In this document: piece after piece, positions 46,283 to 56,701 of the stretch | Position numbering within the stretch: position 1 is the stretch's first letter | How the letters are laid out: each line of letters begins with the position of its first letter | Source: Thiohalobacter sp. | GTDB lineage: Bacteria; Pseudomonadota; Gammaproteobacteria; DSM-19610 | Assembly (NCBI GenBank): GCA_026984515.1 | Contig: JALSRZ010000059.1 | Location: forward strand, 1-64,000 | Direction: 5' to 3' | DNA: 64,000 nt | Program-made: the position numbers and the translations under genes | Notes under the pieces: generated by a model | Databases searched by the model: none | Told to the model about the DNA's origin: nothing | Seen by the model: the letters and a program-made list of their open reading frames with translations, nothing else

Positions 46283-47431
46283 ATGAACAGAAACAGACAA
46301 ACCGGGAGCATCGAAATCTCTGGCGCCGGTCCGGCAGGACTGGCGGCGGCACTTGCGATTGCACATGGTGGCGGACGGGCATGCGTCCACGAGCGGCGGG
46401 ACGATGTCGGTACCCGTTTCCACGGCGATTTTCAGGGGCTGGAAAACTGGACCAGGAAAACCGACGTTCTGGCGGAATTGCAGACAGTTGGCATTGCCGC
46501 GGATTTCGAGCACACGCCGATCAACCAGGTCATCTGTTATGGGCCGAACGGTGAAATCGAGCGCAAGGTTCATTCACAACTACCGCTTTTCTACCTGGTA
46601 CGAAGGGGCAGTGAACCCGGCACCCTGGATTGCAGCCTCAAGCAACAGGCACTGGCTGCGGGCGTTGACATCCGCTTTGGTGAAACCCTGCGTAACCTTC
46701 CTGCGGGAGGCATCGTCACCGAAGGCCCGCACCGCGCCGACGCCATTGCGGCGGGTTACCTGTTTGAAACCGATATGGAGAACGGGGCCTGGGCCATCGT
46801 GTCAGAGCAACTGGCACCGGGCGGCTATGCCTACCTGCTGGTTTGCAACGGCCGTGCGACCCTGGCAAGCTGCCTGTTCAGGGATTTCCATAATGAAAAA
46901 CGGTATCTGCAGCGTAGCGCAGACTTCTTTAGCGAGCGACTCGGAGTGCAATTGAACAACCCACGCCGCTTCGGTGGCACCGGAAATTTTGCCCTGCCCA
47001 AATCAGCCCGCAAGCGTAATATCCTGTACGCCGGGGAGGCCGCCGGGTTCCAGGACCCGTTGTTCGGCTTTGGCATCCGCTTCGCCATCGTATCGGGCGC
47101 TGCGGCGGGACGAGCTCAGTTGAGTGGAGACCTTGAGCAATATGAGTCCTTCTGGAAACACCGTTTACGCGATTACCACAAGACCGCCGCCGTTAACCGC
47201 TGGTTTTATGAACGGCTAGGTAACCGCGGGTACAACCGGCTGCTGAAACACTACCCGGAAGGATGGGACATCCGCGAACGCATGCAGCGATCCTATGCGC
47301 CCCGCCTGTGGAAACGGATCTGGTATCATCTCACGGTCGCACGGCACCACACCCCGTTGCTGAATCCACGCGCGGACTGTGACTGCACCTGGTGCCGATG
47401 TTCATCCAGCACCCGGCCTTCCGGTGCATGA
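46283..47431 (+). CDS. FAD-dependent oxidoreductase, geranylgeranyl-reductase-like
   Basis: A 382-residue flavoprotein with a Rossmann FAD motif near residues 11-30 (ISGAGPAGLAAALAIAHGGG) and a second FAD motif, LYAGEAAGFQDPLFGFGIRF, near 255-275. This layout is typical of the geranylgeranyl reductase/FixC family, which reduce isoprenoid or other double bonds. The last 30 residues are Cys-rich (CDCTWCRC), which is unusual and may bind iron-sulfur or metal. Substrate unknown. It stands alone, 104 bases after the Rieske gene. Confidence 0.76.
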   Translation: MNRNRQTGSIEISGAGPAGLAAALAIAHGGGRACVHERRDDVGTRFHGDFQGLENWTRKTDVLAELQTVGIAADFEHTPINQVICYGPNGEIERKVHSQLPLFYLVRRGSEPGTLDCSLKQQALAAGVDIRFGETLRNLPAGGIVTEGPHRADAIAAGYLFETDMENGAWAIVSEQLAPGGYAYLLVCNGRATLASCLFRDFHNEKRYLQRSADFFSERLGVQLNNPRRFGGTGNFALPKSARKRNILYAGEAAGFQDPLFGFGIRFAIVSGAAAGRAQLSGDLEQYESFWKHRLRDYHKTAAVNRWFYERLGNRGYNRLLKHYPEGWDIRERMQRSYAPRLWKRIWYHLTVARHHTPLLNPRADCDCTWCRCSSSTRPSGA

Positions 47432-47515
47432 AGTCCGCTGCCGGCAGACCCGGTTCCGGCTAAGGAAAAACAGCCAGCGCGACGCTATATAAAGGAGCGC
47501 AGTGCAATATACCCG

Positions 47516-47576
47516 CCACAATTGTGGAAAATGGATTAGATAATCTCTTTAATATACTGATATTTATAGATATACT
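47516..47576 (+). promoter_or_regulatory. AT-rich promoter region with perfect palindromes
   Basis: In the 209-base gap before the GGDEF-EAL gene the base composition turns strongly AT-rich. CCACAATTGTGG (47516-47527) and GATTAGATAATC (47534-47545) are perfect or near-perfect palindromes, and TATACT boxes occur at 47553 and 47571. It looks like a regulated promoter; no factor is identified. Confidence 0.4.
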
Positions 47577-47640
47577 ATTTTTACTGGCATTATTTTATGC
47601 TTGGCAACCTGTTTCCGGAACCCGTATTAACTGAAAGCCA

Positions 47641-50127
47641 GTGACCTCCTCTCCCCCTCCAATTCGATTGCTGCTTGCCTGTACCCGACCGCTGGCCACC
47701 GATATCCGCCAGTGCCTCGACCGGAACACGGAAACGCAGGTCTGCGCACAGGTTGAATCGCTGCCTGCACTGCGTACCGCGCTGGATACGCAAACACCGG
47801 ATCTGCTGGTCTGCGAACTGCAACTTGACCGGCTGGATGCACTGGAGGCAACCGCGGAACTCCGCTCTCGCAAGCTGAACGTGCCGGTGGTTCTGCTGGC
47901 CAGCACCGGTGTTGAGGAAATCGCCCTGCGCTGCCTTGAACAGGGTGTTGACCAGTTCATTACCCCGGATGCCAACGGCTTCCGGCGCCTGCCTGTGCTG
48001 GCGCGCAACCTGTTCGAACGTACCGCCAGGGAAAACAGTCTGCTGCTGAAAAAATCCGAACTGCGCGAAAGCCATGAACGCTATATCGACGTATTCGACA
48101 ACACCAGTGACCTGATCCAGTGCCTGGCTGCGGATGGCCGTTTCCTGTATACCAACCGCGCGTGGCGCGAAACCATGGGGTATACGGAAAAAGAAGTCGA
48201 GTCGCTGACCCTGACGGATGTATTGCACCCGGACAGCCAGCTATGCTGCCAGGATCGTTTCAACCGTCTTCAGCAGGGGGAGGAACTCAGCCGTATACAC
48301 TTCAAGTTCCTGACCAAATCCGGGGAAGTCGTCCACCTCACGGGCGACTGCGGCTCCCTGATCAAGAAAGGCGAAGCCGTTTCTACCCGCGGCATTTTCA
48401 AAAATGTCACGGACACGGTCCAGGCCGAACAGGCGCTGCGCGCCAGCGAGGCACGCTACCAGACCCTGTACGAACACGCCCCCGATATCTACACTACGAT
48501 CAGCAAGGAAGGCACCATACGCTCGATCAATCGTACCGGTGCCGGCATACTGGGCTATTGCGTGGAAGAACTGATCAACCGGTCAGCGGCCCGCGTCATC
48601 TATCCCGACGATCTGCCGGTCGTACTGGAACACATGGAGAGGCTGTTCGCCGGCCAGGAATCCGGACAGGGGGTCGAATACCGGAAGGTCCGCAAGGATG
48701 GTTCCCTGTTGTGGGTGCACCAGCGCGCCAGCCTGGACCCCGGTGAAGGCGAACCCCGCCTGCTGGTGGTATGCAGGGATATTACCGATCGCAGGCACCT
48801 CGAAGACCAGCTGGCCTACCAGGCTACCCACGATGCACTGACCGACCTGATCAACCGCCGGGAATTCGAAAAACGACTCAGCCGCATCCTGTCTTCCACA
48901 CACAAGGGCGAACACGCCCTGTGTTACCTCGACCTGGACCAGTTCAAGTTTGTCAACGACTCCTGCGGGCACATCGCCGGCGACGAGCTGTTGCGCCAGG
49001 TATCAGAGTTGCTTGCCGGGCAGATCCGCTCACGCGATACCCTGGCGCGGCTGGGTGGCGACGAATTTGCTGTACTGATGGAACATTGCCCGACAGATCG
49101 GGCTGCCGCGCTTGCCGAGCAGCTGCGCAAGTCCATCGAGAATTTCCAGTTCCAGTGGCGCGAACGCCGTTTCTCCCTGGGCGTCAGTATCGGGCTGCTG
49201 CCCCTGCAGGGCATCTCCTCGTTGAAAGATGCACTCAGCCTGTCCGACGCCGCCTGTTTTGCCGCCAAGGCCAGGGGCCGCAACCAGGTGCACGTCCATG
49301 ACCGGGACAGCAACGTGCCGGACAGTCCCGCCAGCGACGTGCACTGGGCGCCCAACCTGACCACCGCACTGGAGCAGGATCTCTTCTGCCTGTACGCCCA
49401 GCCCATTCTTTCCTGTGACGACAGCGACCGGGGGAGCCGCTATGAAATACTCATCCGGCTGCGCGATAACGGGAAGATCGTACGACCCGGCGCGTTCATG
49501 CCTGCTGCCGAACGTTATAACCTGTCGCCGCGACTGGATCGCTGGGTGTTCGACCACGTGCTGCAATGGTTTGCTGAACACCCCGAAGCGCTGGCACAGA
49601 CCGAACTCTGTTCGCTCAACCTGTCCGCTCTTTCCCTGTGCGACAAGGCGTTCCGCGCCCACCTCCTGGAACAGATAAAAGACACCGGCTTCCCCCCGCA
49701 AAAGCTGTGTTTCGAGGTGACAGAAACCGCGGCGATTGCCAATCTCCCGCAGGCCATGGAGTTCATGAACGCACTGCGACAGGCAGGTTGCCACCTTGCA
49801 CTGGATGATTTCGGCAGCGGACTGTCCTCCTATGCCTACCTGAGAAACCTGCCGGTGGACATGGTCAAGATCGACGGTATTTTTGTCCGCAATATTGCCA
49901 CCAATGAGGTGGACCGCATGATGGTCAAATCCATTTGTGAGATTGTCCGCATGATGGGCAAGCAAACGACAGCCGAGTACGTGGAAAGCGCCGAGGCCCT
50001 TGAAATACTCCGCCGGATCGGCGTCGACTATGTGCAGGGATATCACCTGGGCCACCCTGCCCCGCTGGACAAGCTCGAATTCAGCATGCGGACACCGGGA
50101 CAGTCTGTGCTTTCAACCAGCGAGTAA
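47641..50127 (+). CDS. Receiver-like/PAS/GGDEF/EAL c-di-GMP protein
   Basis: An 828-residue cytoplasmic protein. Residues about 5-125 form a receiver-like fold in which Asp is replaced around LLVCELQLDRLDA. Two PAS domains follow (about 140-265 and 270-390). The GGDEF domain carries RSRDTLARLGGDEF, with an intact active site and RxxD inhibitory site. The EAL domain has EIL instead of EAL, but keeps the catalytic residues: CSLNLS, FEVTET, DDFGSG and VKIDG. GTG 47641 is the first start after a stop. Both synthesis and breakdown are possible. Confidence 0.88.
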   Translation: MTSSPPPIRLLLACTRPLATDIRQCLDRNTETQVCAQVESLPALRTALDTQTPDLLVCELQLDRLDALEATAELRSRKLNVPVVLLASTGVEEIALRCLEQGVDQFITPDANGFRRLPVLARNLFERTARENSLLLKKSELRESHERYIDVFDNTSDLIQCLAADGRFLYTNRAWRETMGYTEKEVESLTLTDVLHPDSQLCCQDRFNRLQQGEELSRIHFKFLTKSGEVVHLTGDCGSLIKKGEAVSTRGIFKNVTDTVQAEQALRASEARYQTLYEHAPDIYTTISKEGTIRSINRTGAGILGYCVEELINRSAARVIYPDDLPVVLEHMERLFAGQESGQGVEYRKVRKDGSLLWVHQRASLDPGEGEPRLLVVCRDITDRRHLEDQLAYQATHDALTDLINRREFEKRLSRILSSTHKGEHALCYLDLDQFKFVNDSCGHIAGDELLRQVSELLAGQIRSRDTLARLGGDEFAVLMEHCPTDRAAALAEQLRKSIENFQFQWRERRFSLGVSIGLLPLQGISSLKDALSLSDAACFAAKARGRNQVHVHDRDSNVPDSPASDVHWAPNLTTALEQDLFCLYAQPILSCDDSDRGSRYEILIRLRDNGKIVRPGAFMPAAERYNLSPRLDRWVFDHVLQWFAEHPEALAQTELCSLNLSALSLCDKAFRAHLLEQIKDTGFPPQKLCFEVTETAAIANLPQAMEFMNALRQAGCHLALDDFGSGLSSYAYLRNLPVDMVKIDGIFVRNIATNEVDRMMVKSICEIVRMMGKQTTAEYVESAEALEILRRIGVDYVQGYHLGHPAPLDKLEFSMRTPGQSVLSTSE

Positions 50128-50228
50128 CAGGGACGCCCGCCTGCCGGTGCCGGCTGTGCCACGACCCCTGCACCTGTTTACCCGCACCGTCCGCATCAGA
50201 ATGAACAGATCCAACAGGAGAGTGATCG

Positions 50229-51524
50229 ATGCCTGAAGACACTGTCACCGTAATCGACAACCGAACCGGTCGTCAGATTGAGCTGCCGGTACGGACCGCC
50301 ACGATGGGACCCGATGCCGTCGACATCGGCCGTTTTTTCCGCGAGCTGGGCTACTTCACCTATGATCCCGGCTTCCTGTCTACCGCCAGCTGTCACAGCA
50401 AACTGACCTACCTGGACGGCAAACAGGGCATGCTGATGTACCGTGGTTACCCGATCGAACAGCTCGCCGAACACAGCAGTTTTATCGAGGTCGCACACCT
50501 CATGCTGTACGGGGAGCTACCGAAGCGCCAGCAGCTGGAAGACTTCAACAGCATCATCACCCACCACAGCATGCTGAACGAAGCGCTAAAAAGCTTTTTC
50601 CGCGGCTTCTACCATGACGCACACCCCATGGCGATCATGGTCGGTGTGGTGGGTTCGCTGTCCGCTTTCTACCACGACTCCACCGACATCTCGAACCCCG
50701 TGCACCGGGAGATTGCCGCCCACCGCCTGATCGCCAAAATGCCCAGCATCGCCGCCGCCAGCTACAAGCATTCGATTGGCGAACCCCAGGTCTACCCGGA
50801 CAATTCCCTGAGTTACGTCGGTAACCTGCTGCACATGATGTTTTCCGTGCCCTGTGAAAAATTTGAGGCCGACCCGGTGGCCGAAAAGGCGCTCGACCTC
50901 ATTTTCATCCTGCACATCGACCACGAGCAGAACGCCAGCACCTCCACCGTGCGCCTGGCCGGCAGTTCCGGCGCCAACCCCTTTGCCTGCATTGCTTCGG
51001 GTATCGCCGCCCTGTGGGGACCGGCGCACGGCGGCGCCAATGAAGCGGTACTCAGCATGCTGGAGAAAATCGGCGATGTAAAAAACATACCCGCCTACCT
51101 GGCCCGCGCCAAGGACCGCGATGACCCGTTCCGACTGATGGGCTTCGGCCACCGGGTATACAAGAACTATGACCCGCGCGCGCGCATCATCCGCGAGATG
51201 TGTCACGAGGTGCTGGCCAAACTCGGGAATGAAAACGACCCCCTGTTCGAGCTGGCGCTGAAGCTGGAGGAAATCGCACTCAGCGACGACTATTTTATCG
51301 AGCGCAAGCTCTATCCCAATGTCGACTTCTATTCAGGACTGATCTACAAGGCGCTGGGAATCCCCACCAACATGTTTACCGTCATGTTCTCCATCGCCCG
51401 TACCGTCGGCTGGGTTGCGCAGTGGATGGAAATGATCAGCGAGAAGAACCAGCGCATCGGCAGACCGCGGCAGCTGTACGTGGGAGAAACCCGGCGCGAC
51501 TACGTACCTATCGACCAACGCTAG
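50229..51524 (+). CDS. gltA: Citrate synthase
   Basis: A 431-residue enzyme that condenses acetyl-CoA and oxaloacetate, the entry to the TCA cycle. Catalytic regions are clear: [28 protein letters not shown] and [14 protein letters not shown]. The N-terminal extension (about 1-60) is typical of the hexameric, NADH-regulated Gram-negative type. AGGAGAG precedes the ATG. It meets the minus-strand diguanylate cyclase tail to tail with a 17-base overlap of coding regions. Confidence 0.96.
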   Translation: MPEDTVTVIDNRTGRQIELPVRTATMGPDAVDIGRFFRELGYFTYDPGFLSTASCHSKLTYLDGKQGMLMYRGYPIEQLAEHSSFIEVAHLMLYGELPKRQQLEDFNSIITHHSMLNEALKSFFRGFYHDAHPMAIMVGVVGSLSAFYHDSTDISNPVHREIAAHRLIAKMPSIAAASYKHSIGEPQVYPDNSLSYVGNLLHMMFSVPCEKFEADPVAEKALDLIFILHIDHEQNASTSTVRLAGSSGANPFACIASGIAALWGPAHGGANEAVLSMLEKIGDVKNIPAYLARAKDRDDPFRLMGFGHRVYKNYDPRARIIREMCHEVLAKLGNENDPLFELALKLEEIALSDDYFIERKLYPNVDFYSGLIYKALGIPTNMFTVMFSIARTVGWVAQWMEMISEKNQRIGRPRQLYVGETRRDYVPIDQR

Positions 51525-53112
51525 GAGCCTGTCGGGTTCCGCTCCGGGCTGCGCCCTGCCCTGCCTTTTCGCAGCCTTCGGTATTCATGCGGATGCAATT
51601 GCGTCCTTCCCGCTTGGCCGTGTAAAGGGCGCGGTCGGCAAGCGATACCAGGTGTGACAGGGTCGGGTGGAAAGAAGGCGAGCTGCGCACACAGCTGATA
51701 CCGCAACTGACGGTGAAGTGTATGGCGTGACCGCCATACTGCACTTCTTCCGCTTCGGTCGATACCAGGATCTTCTCCGCCAGCGTGGACACGTTCTCCG
51801 CCCTGCGGCCAAGGCTGAGAATCAGGAATTCCTCCCCGCCCATGCGGAACACGAAATCACTGGTGCGGCTGTTCTTTCTTAACAGCGTGGCGAATTTCAC
51901 CAGGCAGGCATCGCCCGCATTGTGCCCGTAGCTGTCGTTGATATTCTTGAAATAGTCAAGGTCGAGCAACACCGCCGACAGCACCAGTCCTTCACGCTCG
52001 GCCTGGGCCAGCATCTTCGGGTAGATTTCGTTCAGGTAGCGCCGGTTGTACAGGCCGGTCAGGTCATCTGTGATCGCGGAGACTTTCAGCTTCCCGTGTA
52101 CTTTCTGCACCTCCTCCCGACCCGCGCGCAATGCGTCGACCAGCTCGATAAACTGGTTGAGCAGCTGGTCGATCTCACTGTCTCCCTTGCCCCGCTTGAT
52201 GGTCGGCAACTGCCCGCTGGCCATTTCCCGGGTCAGGCTGATGAGTTTCCTGATCGGCTGGCTGAAACGGTTGACCGCAATCAGGCCGGCCACCAGCATC
52301 AGCGCCAGGGTAAGCAGGGCCAGCCCGATCATGATGCGGTTATAACGACTCAGGGTTTCGATCTGCGCCGTATCCGAACGCGCGATCCAGAAGCGGGCGC
52401 GTACTCCTTTCGCAGCCGGGAGGCCGACCTGTTGCAGGCGGTAGGTATCGGTTACCGTGGCCAGCGTTCCAGCCCCCGTATCGATACTCATGTTCATGAA
52501 TTCCGGGGCAGTACTGGCGATCACCCGGCCGTCACGTTCCACGAACAGCTGCGTTTGCCGGTCTCTCGTTTGCCCGGTCACCCAGCTGTTACTGATATTC
52601 TGCGCAACCGCCACCCGCCCCAGGTGTTCCCCCTGGTACACCAGTGGCAGGATGGCAACCAGGTATACATCGTCACCGGTTTCGATATACGCAGTACTGT
52701 TGCCGCGCAGCAGTGGGTAATTGCGAATTTCCCGTTCCGGGAAGCCGTCATTGCGGCCACGCACAATCAGCCCGTCGTCCCAGATCAACAGGATCGCGTC
52801 CAGCGGCATGCGCTCCAGGTAGTCGTCGATCAGGCTGACCAGCGGCTGTTTATCTGCGCCGATTCGCAGCACGGCGAAGCTGTAATCCCGGAACAGGCTG
52901 TCGTTGCGTATGGTACCCGCGTAACGGGCCAGTTCGATCCGCTGACTGGCGAGGTTGCGCTCGTACAGCTGCACCGTCTGCTGCAGGTGCAGTGAGGCAT
53001 CCTCCCAGATCACCCAGCGCGCGCTCAGGTAGGAAACAAACAGCAGCAGGACCATCAACCCGGTGACGGCCGTCAGTAATGCGATAAGACGCGAACGATA
53101 TGACGCAAACAT
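51508..53112 (-). CDS. Membrane diguanylate cyclase with Cache-like sensor and HAMP
   Basis: A 534-residue protein. TM1 is at about 12-32, a large periplasmic sensor domain spans about 35-275 (double-Cache type, judged by length and position), TM2 is at about 278-300, and HAMP is at about 300-350. The GGDEF domain has [17 protein letters not shown], so both the active GGEEF and the RxxD product-inhibition site are intact. It should make c-di-GMP in response to an external ligand. The 3' end overlaps gltA by 17 bases. Confidence 0.88.
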   Translation of the reverse strand: MFASYRSRLIALLTAVTGLMVLLLFVSYLSARWVIWEDASLHLQQTVQLYERNLASQRIELARYAGTIRNDSLFRDYSFAVLRIGADKQPLVSLIDDYLERMPLDAILLIWDDGLIVRGRNDGFPEREIRNYPLLRGNSTAYIETGDDVYLVAILPLVYQGEHLGRVAVAQNISNSWVTGQTRDRQTQLFVERDGRVIASTAPEFMNMSIDTGAGTLATVTDTYRLQQVGLPAAKGVRARFWIARSDTAQIETLSRYNRIMIGLALLTLALMLVAGLIAVNRFSQPIRKLISLTREMASGQLPTIKRGKGDSEIDQLLNQFIELVDALRAGREEVQKVHGKLKVSAITDDLTGLYNRRYLNEIYPKMLAQAEREGLVLSAVLLDLDYFKNINDSYGHNAGDACLVKFATLLRKNSRTSDFVFRMGGEEFLILSLGRRAENVSTLAEKILVSTEAEEVQYGGHAIHFTVSCGISCVRSSPSFHPTLSHLVSLADRALYTAKREGRNCIRMNTEGCEKAGQGAARSGTRQAPSVGR

Positions 53113-53279
53113 GGCTGGTTTCTCTGGCTGCCACCGGATCGGCCCGCGGGTACAGAGGCGGTAACGATCCGGGTGCGGACAAGCTCGTTATCGAGCTGCC
53201 CCGGTACAGGAACTAGCGGCGAAATATAGCAATTTCTGAACCTGGGCGCCCGTCACTTACAGCACCCTGCCGTTAAATT

Positions 53280-53322
53280 CCGGTCCTGACCGGCCGCTAT
53301 CCACGGGAGGACCGGTCGCTAT
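53280..53322 (+). repeat. Short inverted and direct repeats before DUF2892 gene
   Basis: CCGGTCCT (53280-53287) and AGGACCGG (53308-53315) are perfect inverted copies. GACCGGCCGCTAT (53288) recurs as GACCGGTCGCTAT (53310) with a period of 22 bases. Within the 254-base gap 53113-53366 between two divergent genes; possible binding site. Confidence 0.4.
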
Positions 53323-53366
53323 GGGGAAAAGCTGTCGCCGGTCCAGTCATCATTGGGGGACCTGTA

Positions 53367-53585
53367 ATGAAACTTGAGCAGAATATTGGCAAACTGGACC
53401 GTATACTACGGATCGGGATCAGTTCGGTGCTGATCTATATCAGCCTGATTGACACCGAATTCATCGCCGACCCGGTAAGCTCCGGTGTGCTGGCATTTTT
53501 CGGGCTGGCCAACCTGTTTGTCGCCCTGATCCGGATTTGTCCACTCTACACACTGGCCGGCATCAATACCTGCAAGCTTAACTGA
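53367..53585 (+). CDS. DUF2892-family small membrane protein
   Basis: A 72-residue protein with two hydrophobic helices and the family's opening EQNIGKLDRILRIGIS; it ends in CPLYTLAGINTCKL. DUF2892 domains (as in YgaP) are inner-membrane modules of unknown role, often beside sulfur or rhodanese proteins. A GGGGGACC site precedes the ATG. It lies 6 bases before the GGDEF-EAL gene, so the two probably form an operon. Confidence 0.85.
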   Translation: MKLEQNIGKLDRILRIGISSVLIYISLIDTEFIADPVSSGVLAFFGLANLFVALIRICPLYTLAGINTCKLN

Positions 53586-53591
53586 GTCCGG

Positions 53592-55520
53592 ATGCGACTA
53601 TCCACTCAATTGCTGCTGGGGATTGTAGGCATTACCGTGATCACCCAGAGTATCCTGGGGCTCATTGCCTACTGGATCATCGCGGATGTCGATAAAACCT
53701 ATGCCTTCCAGACACTCCGTCAGCAGGCAGAGGATGTCGCCCACAACGTAGCCATCCCGCTGGTCACCGGCGATACCGACAGCCTCGCCCTGGAACAGAC
53801 CCACCGCTACTTTGCCCCGACAGCAGACCTGTCGCTGATCATGGACCGCAACGGCCTGCGCGGTGCAGCCGGGCCGGCACTCGCGGAAATCGATCAGGCA
53901 TCGCTGGCGGAACGCCTGCGGAAGGCACTGGCCGGCAGCGACAGGAGCAGTGGCCAGATCGAGCTGTCTGCGGGGGAATTCCGCTGGGTCGCAACCCCGG
54001 TAGTCGGGCTGCCGCTCCAGCTGGTGCTGCTGCATCATGCCGGCGCAACCGGCAGCGCCCTGACCGCGACGCTCAACAGCCGGTTTTTTTCCACCAGCCT
54101 GGCCATCCTCTGGGTAGCCGTGTGGATTGCCCTGCTGTTTGCATCGGTAATCTCCCGCAAGCTGGATGAAAAAACTGCCGCGCTCCGCCACCAGGTCACC
54201 CACGATACCCTGACCGGCCTGCCCAACCGTTCCCGGCTGTACGAAGAACTGTCCGGCGCCATCACTACAGCCGAGCCGACCACCAATATCGCCCTGCTGG
54301 TAATCGACATCAACCGCTTCAAGCAGATCAACGACACGCTGGGCTATGACCTCGGCGACCAGCTGCTGCTGGAAATCGGTGCCCGCATCCGGCAGACGCT
54401 TCCGGAACACACCTTTCTGGCGCGCCTGGGCGGAAATGAATTTGCCGTGTACCTCAGTGACACCAGCGAACAGCAGGCCACCGCCTGCACCCAGCACATA
54501 ATGGCCGCCATGCACAGGCCCTTCAATGTCAACCAGGTGGAACTGGAAGTCAGCCTGAGCATTGGCCTGGCCCTGTTCCCGCAACACGCCGATGACGCCG
54601 ATACACTGGTCCGCTGCGCTGACGTGGCCATGCACCAGGCCAGGGAATCGCACACCTCGTGCAGTATCTACAACGGTGAAAAGGACAGCCACAGCGTGCG
54701 CACCCTGTTACTCGGCGCAGAACTCCGCAGCGCGATCAGCGCCGGTCAGCTGGTGCTGTTCTACCAGCCCAAAATCTCGCTGGATACTGGCGAGGTTACC
54801 GGCTTTGAAGCACTGGTGCGCTGGGATCACCCGACCCTCGGACTAATCCCCCCCGACGAGTTTATCGATCTCGCCGAACAGACCGGCGCCATCCAGGACC
54901 TGACCAACTGGGTGCTCGAGGAAGCGCTGTATTTTCTCAGGAAACTGCACCGCAACGGGTTCCCGCTGGGGGTCGCCGTGAACATATCCACCCAGTCCCT
55001 GCGTGACTTCCAGCTGAAACCGCACATCATGGAACTGCTGAAGAGCACCGGCATAGCCAGCCATCACCTTACCCTGGAGATCACCGAAAATGTCATGATG
55101 CAGGACATCGACTTTGCACAGGAAGTGCTGGAGTCCCTGCATAAACTGGGGCTACGCATTTCGATCGATGACTTCGGTACCGGCTTCTCGTCACTGGCCT
55201 ACCTCAATCACCTGCCCGTGGACGAACTCAAGGTGGACCGCAGCTTTGTGCTGCGCATGATGAACAGCAGTGAAGACCTGGCCATCGTCGAATCGGTCGT
55301 GGAGCTGGCGCACACGCTCGGCTGCTCGGTGGTGGCGGAAGGCGTGGAAGAACGGGAAGTACTGACCGCGCTGGGCCACATGCGTTGTGACAGTGCGCAG
55401 GGCTACCATATCGGCAAACCACAAGCGGCCGAGCGCATACCGTCGTGGCTGGAAGACTATCACGCCCGGATGGCACAGCGGGCCAAACCCTGTACGGCCA
55501 CAGAATCGCCGGCTACCTGA
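53592..55520 (+). CDS. Membrane GGDEF-EAL protein, probable c-di-GMP phosphodiesterase
   Basis: A 642-residue protein. TM1 and TM2 (about 7-30 and 164-190) flank a small periplasmic sensor. The GGDEF domain reads LARLGGNEFAVY, where the second Asp is replaced by Asn, and no RxxD site precedes it, so it is likely inactive as a cyclase. The EAL domain is intact: FEALVRW, VNIST, LEITEN, DDFGTG, KVDRS and AEGVEE. It should degrade c-di-GMP, opposing the cyclase at 51508. The stop overlaps a minus-strand thioredoxin gene by 8 bases. Confidence 0.88.
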   Translation: MRLSTQLLLGIVGITVITQSILGLIAYWIIADVDKTYAFQTLRQQAEDVAHNVAIPLVTGDTDSLALEQTHRYFAPTADLSLIMDRNGLRGAAGPALAEIDQASLAERLRKALAGSDRSSGQIELSAGEFRWVATPVVGLPLQLVLLHHAGATGSALTATLNSRFFSTSLAILWVAVWIALLFASVISRKLDEKTAALRHQVTHDTLTGLPNRSRLYEELSGAITTAEPTTNIALLVIDINRFKQINDTLGYDLGDQLLLEIGARIRQTLPEHTFLARLGGNEFAVYLSDTSEQQATACTQHIMAAMHRPFNVNQVELEVSLSIGLALFPQHADDADTLVRCADVAMHQARESHTSCSIYNGEKDSHSVRTLLLGAELRSAISAGQLVLFYQPKISLDTGEVTGFEALVRWDHPTLGLIPPDEFIDLAEQTGAIQDLTNWVLEEALYFLRKLHRNGFPLGVAVNISTQSLRDFQLKPHIMELLKSTGIASHHLTLEITENVMMQDIDFAQEVLESLHKLGLRISIDDFGTGFSSLAYLNHLPVDELKVDRSFVLRMMNSSEDLAIVESVVELAHTLGCSVVAEGVEEREVLTALGHMRCDSAQGYHIGKPQAAERIPSWLEDYHARMAQRAKPCTATESPAT

Positions 55521-56034
55521 GTGCGCGTATTTTCCGCAACAGCCCCGCCGCACTCCAGTCGCGGCCACCAATCGCCCGGTAGGCGATCCTGCCCTGTGGA
55601 TCGATCACGAAGGTGGTCGGCAATCCGCGTACCGGCCAGTTACCGATCACCGCGGAATCCAGGTCGAGCAGCAGTGGAAAATCGACCGGGTAACTGGCGG
55701 TAAACTCGAAAATACGGTCTTCGTCCTCGCCCACGTTGACAGCCAGCATCACGATGTCCTCGTCCTTCAACTGCTGCCAGGCGCGCTGCATCGAAGGCAT
55801 TTCCTCCCGGCACGGCGGGCACCAGGTCGCCCAGAAATTCAGAATCACCACCTTGCCGCGATACGCGGACAGCCGGTGTTCGACACCGTCCATATCCCGC
55901 AGCGAAAAGTCCGGTGCCTGCGGCCGTTCCGGAATTTCCTTCAGGCGCTGGGGTGGCTGCCCGGCAAACAGTGCAGACGACGCAAGAAGGGTAAACAAGG
56001 CAAGGAGCGCAGGTGTCGGGTGCCAGGGCATCAT
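55513..56034 (-). CDS. TlpA/ResA-like periplasmic thioredoxin
   Basis: A 173-residue secreted thioredoxin-fold protein. A signal segment (LLALFTLLASSALFA) precedes the AhpC-TSA/thioredoxin domain with active site WCPPC near residue 71 (ILNFWATWCPPCREEMPSMQ) and the cis-Pro loop VRGLPTTFVIDPQGRI. It fits the cytochrome c maturation or periplasmic thiol-reduction group. ATG 56034 overlaps the upstream gene's stop as ATGA. The 3' end overlaps the plus-strand GGDEF-EAL gene by 8 bases. Confidence 0.85.
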   Translation of the reverse strand: MMPWHPTPALLALFTLLASSALFAGQPPQRLKEIPERPQAPDFSLRDMDGVEHRLSAYRGKVVILNFWATWCPPCREEMPSMQRAWQQLKDEDIVMLAVNVGEDEDRIFEFTASYPVDFPLLLDLDSAVIGNWPVRGLPTTFVIDPQGRIAYRAIGGRDWSAAGLLRKIRALR

Positions 56035-56645
56035 GGTTGCGGTTCCGGGTGAATATCCGCTGCGCACTCTACACCGTTCAGGCGCCCCTGCAAACGCCGC
56101 CCCTCGCGTATCCAGGAAAATGCCAGGTCAAACACGGTCCCCGGCGCCAGGCCGTAACTGCTCATGCCCCAGTTGTAATCACCCGGCGCGTACTCCTGCT
56201 GCGTGGGCAGCAACGACCATTCGAGCGCAATGGCCGCGGCTTTGGGAAGCGCGCTGCCCGGGAAGTTCTGCCGCCACTGTTCCCGGGTAAGCAGGCGACT
56301 CTCCCTGCCGGCATGGCGTACCCGCCAGTCCGCCAGGTCGATCGTAACGGACGGCGCCCCGGCCACAGCAGTATTTTTAAACATGGACTGGAATACGCAG
56401 CGCCGGGCAATGCGGTCCGCCTGGTCCGGTGCAAACCCGCGCGCCATGAAATAAGCGCGCGTCTGGTCCGGCAGCCGCTGGGTGAGCCGGAACAGGACCC
56501 CTTCGCCGTCCCATTCCCAGTAGCGCAAGCCCGTTTCCGCAACGACACCGCGGTGCACCGGCGGATCCGCCATCACTGCGGCGCCGGCCAGCAACAGTAC
56601 GGCGGGAAGGAGCTGTCCCGAAAAACGGATAGCGGACGGTTTCAT
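56031..56645 (-). CDS. Secreted protein of unknown family, coupled to TlpA-like gene
   Basis: A 204-residue protein with a signal peptide (SGQLLPAVLLLAGAAVMA) and a soluble domain of mixed strand and helix. Motifs seen are RYWEWDGEGVLFRLTQRLPD, ARRCVFQSMFKN and SSYGLAPGTVFDLAFSW. Two Cys residues (near 82 and in VECAAD) might form a disulfide served by the thioredoxin downstream. I recognise no family. The stop overlaps the TlpA-like start, so the pair is coupled. ATG 56645 is taken; an earlier in-frame TTG is less likely. Confidence 0.7.
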   Translation of the reverse strand: MKPSAIRFSGQLLPAVLLLAGAAVMADPPVHRGVVAETGLRYWEWDGEGVLFRLTQRLPDQTRAYFMARGFAPDQADRIARRCVFQSMFKNTAVAGAPSVTIDLADWRVRHAGRESRLLTREQWRQNFPGSALPKAAAIALEWSLLPTQQEYAPGDYNWGMSSYGLAPGTVFDLAFSWIREGRRLQGRLNGVECAADIHPEPQP

Positions 56646-56701
56646 CACCAAATCATGTTTTAATACGGGTCTTCAGTCTACCGCTTCTCTGGCCCGACAT
56701 C

